DNA of 64,000 nt from Aureibaculum marinum. GTDB taxonomy: Bacteria; Bacteroidota; Bacteroidia; Flavobacteriales; Flavobacteriaceae. The notes under the pieces were generated by a model. That model saw only the letters and a list, made by a program, of their open reading frames with translations, had not been told where the DNA came from and ran no database searches. Positions 60,685-64,000 of the stretch are shown piece after piece; within the stretch, counting starts at the first letter, position 1; each line of letters starts with the position of its first letter. Both the position numbers and the translations under genes were made by a program. The DNA lies in NCBI RefSeq assembly GCF_003813905.1, contig NZ_RPFJ01000008.1:48275-112274 (forward strand), in the 5' to 3' direction.

Positions 60685-61797
60685 TTATTCTAAGTCCTTT
60701 TTAATTTGTTTACTGTACAATTCATATGTTTTATCAATCATTTTATTTAGATTAAATTCTTTTTCTATTCTCATTTTTCCTTTTTTTCCCATTTCTATCT
60801 TTATATGATTATTATCTAATAAATATTCTATTTTTTCAATTAGTTGTTCTTCATTATGACTTTCAATTAAAAAGCCTGTTTCATTATTATTTACTATTTC
60901 GTTAGTTCCTCCCCCTTTTGTTGCAATAACAGGTTTAGATAATGCCATATATTCCATTATAGAATTAGAGATGCCTTCACCATGACAATTTGTATTTGTT
61001 AATAATAAACCAATGTCGAAAATATTAACTATTGATTCAATATCTTTCTGTCGGCCTACAAACCTAAAATTATCCTTTACGTTATCATTTACTTGACTCT
61101 TAATGTTTTCAAATGTTGGACCATCTCCAATTGCTAAGAAGACAATATCTTTCCTATTTTTTAAAATTTTATTCCCAGCTTTTACAAATGTTATATAGTC
61201 TTTTCTATCATGAAAAGCAGCAGTCATTCCAACTATATATTTTTGCGTAATATTAAATTTACTCCTAATTTGTTCTGGTGATAATTTAATTTTTAATCTC
61301 TCAAAATTAAATCCATTATAAATATATTTCCCCTTTTTTTTTGAAACCCTGAAAGAATTTAAACCAGCTTTACAATTAGTTAATATTATATCACTAAAAG
61401 GGTAAGAAATTGCGTTGGACAAAAACCATTTTGAAAGTATTGGTAATTTTAGTGGAGCTGTCGATATCATTGAATTTATAAATGGAATTCTTTTTAGTTT
61501 ACAGATAGGAGCAAAATGAAAAGCTGCTATATTATCCCAACAATGAACAACGTTGGGTTTAAATTCATTTATAATATTGTTAAATTTAGATAATATCCTT
61601 ATGTCTTTTTTTATGTTCCTTTCAAGAAAACGAATATTTATATCTAAATTATTTATACCACTGTAATGAATGTTTTTAGAAAGAATTAATAATTCTATTT
61701 TAACATCCTTAGTTTCTAACAGACCTTTTATTAATGATACCATTCTTCGTTCTTTTCCACCAGCTTTTAAAGATTCTATGATAAATAATATTTTCAT
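60685..61797 (-). CDS. GT4-type glycosyltransferase (tandem copy A)
   Basis: The 370-residue paralogue of the neighbouring gene has FIIESLKAGGKERRMVSLIK at the start and HCWDNIAAFHFAPICKLKRI about residue 88. The nucleotide motif is GEGISNSIMEYMALSKPVIA, where an extra NCH precedes it compared with copy B. It starts after a 137-base gap from the upstream glycosyltransferase, so a promoter may lie there, though none is recognised. Confidence 0.85.
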   Translation of the reverse strand: MKILFIIESLKAGGKERRMVSLIKGLLETKDVKIELLILSKNIHYSGINNLDINIRFLERNIKKDIRILSKFNNIINEFKPNVVHCWDNIAAFHFAPICKLKRIPFINSMISTAPLKLPILSKWFLSNAISYPFSDIILTNCKAGLNSFRVSKKKGKYIYNGFNFERLKIKLSPEQIRSKFNITQKYIVGMTAAFHDRKDYITFVKAGNKILKNRKDIVFLAIGDGPTFENIKSQVNDNVKDNFRFVGRQKDIESIVNIFDIGLLLTNTNCHGEGISNSIMEYMALSKPVIATKGGGTNEIVNNNETGFLIESHNEEQLIEKIEYLLDNNHIKIEMGKKGKMRIEKEFNLNKMIDKTYELYSKQIKKDLE

Positions 61798-61934
61798 CGC
61801 AATAAGGTTTAATTAAATTAATACAAATCAATTAATTCTATTTACTAATAGAGATCTTTAATCTTTCTTTAATGTTATTTTATAAAGTATAACTCAATGA
61901 TATTTTTAAAATATTCAATAAAAATTAATCTCAC

Positions 61935-63140
61935 TTAACTAATGAAAAGTTGTTTTAATTCATCACTGTAGGAGGTATAATTAAATACTCTTTTTCCTAA
62001 GAGATAACCATTTTTACCAATTTCATTTGCTTGGTCAGGATATTCTATAACCAAATCAATTTTTTTAGAGAAATCTTCTATATCTTCAGCTTTTGCGATA
62101 TAAGCATTTTGATTATCTTTAAAGTACTCTATAATAGCACCAGAGTTAGATGTTATAATTGGTCTTTTGGATGCTGTATATTCGCATATCTTAAAAGGAA
62201 ACCTAGCGTCATCTTGTTTGTTATTGCCTATAGGAATTAAAAGTGCATTAGCCGATTTATACATTTGTATCAATTCTAAGTAAGGTAATTTTGATAATAT
62301 AAATATATCATCTTGATATCCTTTCTCAATTATATGTTTTTTTAAGCTTTCTACTTGTTCCTTATCACCATTAACAACAAGTTTTAATTTAATATTATTT
62401 TTTCTAGCTGTAGATTTTATGTATGAATTAATTATAAATTCTACTAAATCACGATAAGCAATTGAACCACAAAATAAAAAGAAATTATTTGATTTATTTT
62501 CTATTTTAATATTGTCAAAATAATCAAAGTCAATTATAGGTGGTATTTTTATCATTTTAACATTAGGATCTAATTTGTTAACATGATTTTCTAAAAAATT
62601 ACTGATAACAGTAACTTTATTTACATACTGTAAAAAGTTATAATCGAAACTATTGATTTTAGAAGTTTTTATGTCAGAACCTTCTCTATTCCCTAAAGAA
62701 TCATAAAATTCAACATAATCATAAATTAATTCTATGTTTAAAAGTTTAGAGATTTTGCTATAATATTTAATGGTTTTTAATTGATGTGTTCTTAAAAAAA
62801 TATATTTATACTTTTTGAAAATTCTCAAATAAAATATAACTATAACCTCATTAATGGCCCCTAGAATTTTAAAAAAAAATCGTTTTAAAACATTTTCTGA
62901 TTTGTAAGGCAACAACGAAGAATAAAAGTATCTAATGCCTTCATAGTTTCCGAAAACCTTTATGTTTTCTCTTTTTGAAATGGATTTTAAATGAGAACAT
63001 CTATTGTTTATAACATACACCTCAAAACCAGCATTAATTAGCGATTTTGCTAACTGTATTTGTCTTTGAATTGTTGCAGACCCAAACGGAAATCCCGTAG
63101 AGCCTAACATTAAAATTTTATTATTTCTTATTTTACTCAA
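61935..63140 (-). CDS. Glycosyltransferase, GT4-like
   Basis: The 401-residue GT-B-type protein has an N-terminal GSTGFPFGSATIQRQIQLAK (nucleotide-fold start), a middle VTVISNFLENHVNKLDP and a C-terminal NNFFLFCGSIAYRDLVEFII, then ARFPFKICEYTASKRPIITS (about residues 320-339), in which the glutamate of the family 4 motif is kept. Its ATG overlaps the acyltransferase stop by 8 bases. Confidence 0.75.
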   Translation of the reverse strand: MSKIRNNKILMLGSTGFPFGSATIQRQIQLAKSLINAGFEVYVINNRCSHLKSISKRENIKVFGNYEGIRYFYSSLLPYKSENVLKRFFFKILGAINEVIVIFYLRIFKKYKYIFLRTHQLKTIKYYSKISKLLNIELIYDYVEFYDSLGNREGSDIKTSKINSFDYNFLQYVNKVTVISNFLENHVNKLDPNVKMIKIPPIIDFDYFDNIKIENKSNNFFLFCGSIAYRDLVEFIINSYIKSTARKNNIKLKLVVNGDKEQVESLKKHIIEKGYQDDIFILSKLPYLELIQMYKSANALLIPIGNNKQDDARFPFKICEYTASKRPIITSNSGAIIEYFKDNQNAYIAKAEDIEDFSKKIDLVIEYPDQANEIGKNGYLLGKRVFNYTSYSDELKQLFIS

Positions 63141-63774
63141 GTTTCTTTATTATTTTACACGGGTTTCCGGCAGCAATAACATTTGCTGGAATATCTTTTA
63201 CAACAACACTGTTGGCTCCAATAACTGAATTTTCACCAATAGTAACACCTTTTAGAATTACAGAATTTATACCTAGCCATACATTATCAGCTATTACAAT
63301 AGGAGCATTTTTTACACCAATATTGGTATGACGTGTTTTAGGATCTATAGGATGCCAGTCAAAATCAGTAATTAAAACATTTGCTCCTGACAAAACATTA
63401 TTTCCTATAGTGATAGAATTAGCAGCTCCAATCACAGTGCCACTAAATCCAGAATTTTTACCAATTTTAATTTTTGAATTTTCACCAAATGTTGAAATAA
63501 TACATTTTCTATTTAAACCTATTAAATTGGAAGTTTTATCCGATCTAAATGTACAGTTGTCACCAATTGTTATTTTACTATTGTAAGATCTATTAAATAT
63601 AGGTATTCCATAAAATTTACAATTTTTACCTAATGTTACATTTTTTAAATATAAAATCAAATAACTTGATATGGAACATATAAACGAATAAAATTTTAAC
63701 CTTTTTGTTCTTAGTTTACCAAAAATAAAACCGGACAAATCAGTTGAAATTTTATTCTTTAACTTATCAAGCAT
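63133..63774 (-). CDS. Hexapeptide-repeat acyltransferase
   Basis: The 213-residue left-handed beta-helix protein has hexapeptide repeats (ITIGDNCTFRSD, GKNSGFSGTVIGAANSITIG, GVTIGENSVIGANSVVVKDI) and the usual C-terminal end AGNPCKIIKKLE. It resembles WcaF/colanic-acid-type acetyltransferases that acetylate sugars of surface polysaccharides. Catalytic His candidates lie in DFDWHPIDPKTRH (about 138-150). It overlaps both neighbours by 8 bases. Confidence 0.8.
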   Translation of the reverse strand: MLDKLKNKISTDLSGFIFGKLRTKRLKFYSFICSISSYLILYLKNVTLGKNCKFYGIPIFNRSYNSKITIGDNCTFRSDKTSNLIGLNRKCIISTFGENSKIKIGKNSGFSGTVIGAANSITIGNNVLSGANVLITDFDWHPIDPKTRHTNIGVKNAPIVIADNVWLGINSVILKGVTIGENSVIGANSVVVKDIPANVIAAGNPCKIIKKLE

Positions 63775-64000
63775 ACCTTAAATAATTATTATAAACAGAT
63801 TCCAAACCGTTCTCTAAATCTATCTTAGGATACCAGTTTAAATTATTTAATTTTGAAACATCCATTAATTTTTGAAAAGTACCGTCTGGTTTATTCTTAT
63901 CCCAATTTATTTCTCCTTTATATCCTACAATTTTTTTTACCATCAGAGCCAACTCTTCAATGCTTTGATCTTTACCACAGCCAATATTGATATGAGTATT
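63767..64000 (-). CDS. fcl: GDP-L-fucose synthase, C-terminal end, cut by window edge
   Basis: The 77 visible residues begin NTHINIGCGKDQSIEELALM and include KKIVGYKGEINWDKNKPDGT and FQKLMDVSKLNNLNWYPKID. These match the C-terminal end of GDP-L-fucose synthase, the epimerase/reductase that makes GDP-L-fucose from GDP-4-keto-6-deoxymannose. The catalytic part lies beyond position 64000. It implies fucose in the polysaccharide made by this cluster. Confidence 0.8.
   Translation of the reverse strand, partial: NTHINIGCGKDQSIEELALMVKKIVGYKGEINWDKNKPDGTFQKLMDVSKLNNLNWYPKIDLENGLESVYNNYLRYA

Overview
The window looks like a chromosome segment of a marine-type member of the Flavobacteriaceae (Bacteroidota). 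The DNA is AT-rich. Most promoters that can be picked out carry the Bacteroidota -7 box TAnnTTTG, often with a TTG/TTTG about 19-22 bases upstream. The gene families are typical of the group: DUF4252 proteins with an ECF sigma factor, a fused E1 alpha/beta dehydrogenase, an S4 heat-shock-type protein, many SPII lipoproteins, and M1/M13/M14/S41 peptidases. There is no CRISPR array, intact insertion sequence, prophage or rRNA. Three tRNAs are present: Ser-GCT, Pro-TGG and Arg-TCT.

Layout. 1-4768: a Nudix-type (NrtR/AraR-like) regulator, cut by the window edge, stands divergent from an operon of NCS1-like permease, mannitol 2-dehydrogenase and fructokinase. Together these would take up a polyol, oxidise it to fructose and phosphorylate it. 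A 27-bp palindrome sits just after the promoter. 4805-8362: a deoxyribonucleotidase, an 800-base non-coding block with repeated palindromic elements, a DUF6642-like protein and a class C beta-lactamase-like hydrolase. 8363-12455: an electrophile/quinone-type detoxification cluster (nitroreductase, zinc-type alcohol dehydrogenase/quinone reductase, ABM monooxygenase, aldo/keto reductase) divergent from an HxlR regulator, with an unexplained GC-rich structured block inside it. 12614-19634: small lipoprotein, MarR regulator with twin operators and a membrane protein, outer-membrane barrel, FUSC protein, luciferase-like monooxygenase, DUF2911 protein.

19975-30140: WG-repeat protein; an EF-G paralogue whose switch II has DTPGL instead of DTPGH, with a small coiled-coil partner; ThuA-like protein; fused E1; Lrp/AsnC; M14 peptidase; XRE regulator. 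30293-37144: M1 aminopeptidase, ECF sigma/anti-sigma/two DUF4252 proteins, S41 peptidase, S4 protein. 37381-41122: two tRNAs, then a run of at least six small secreted or lipid-anchored proteins, most with no recognisable function. 41577-51258: GH20 hexosaminidase, tRNA-Arg, sterol desaturase-like protein, RmuC, M13 peptidase, GlyA, fumarylacetoacetase.

51375-64000: one long minus-strand surface-polysaccharide cluster. It runs from the end of a GDP-L-fucose synthase through an acyltransferase, several glycosyltransferases, a FemAB-like protein, a DUF354-type protein, a translationally coupled glycosyltransferase / thymidylate-kinase-like / nucleotidyltransferase set and a polysaccharide deacetylase-like protein. 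It ends with a sugar-phosphate transferase that carries a transposase-like helix-turn-helix at its N terminus.

No complete unknown system is proven here. The best candidates for something undescribed are the structured block at 9741-9900, the covarying palindrome pair at 5496-5708, the EF-G paralogue with its partner, the lipoprotein cassette and the HTH-sugar transferase fusion. All family assignments come from reading the translated sequence; no database search was possible.
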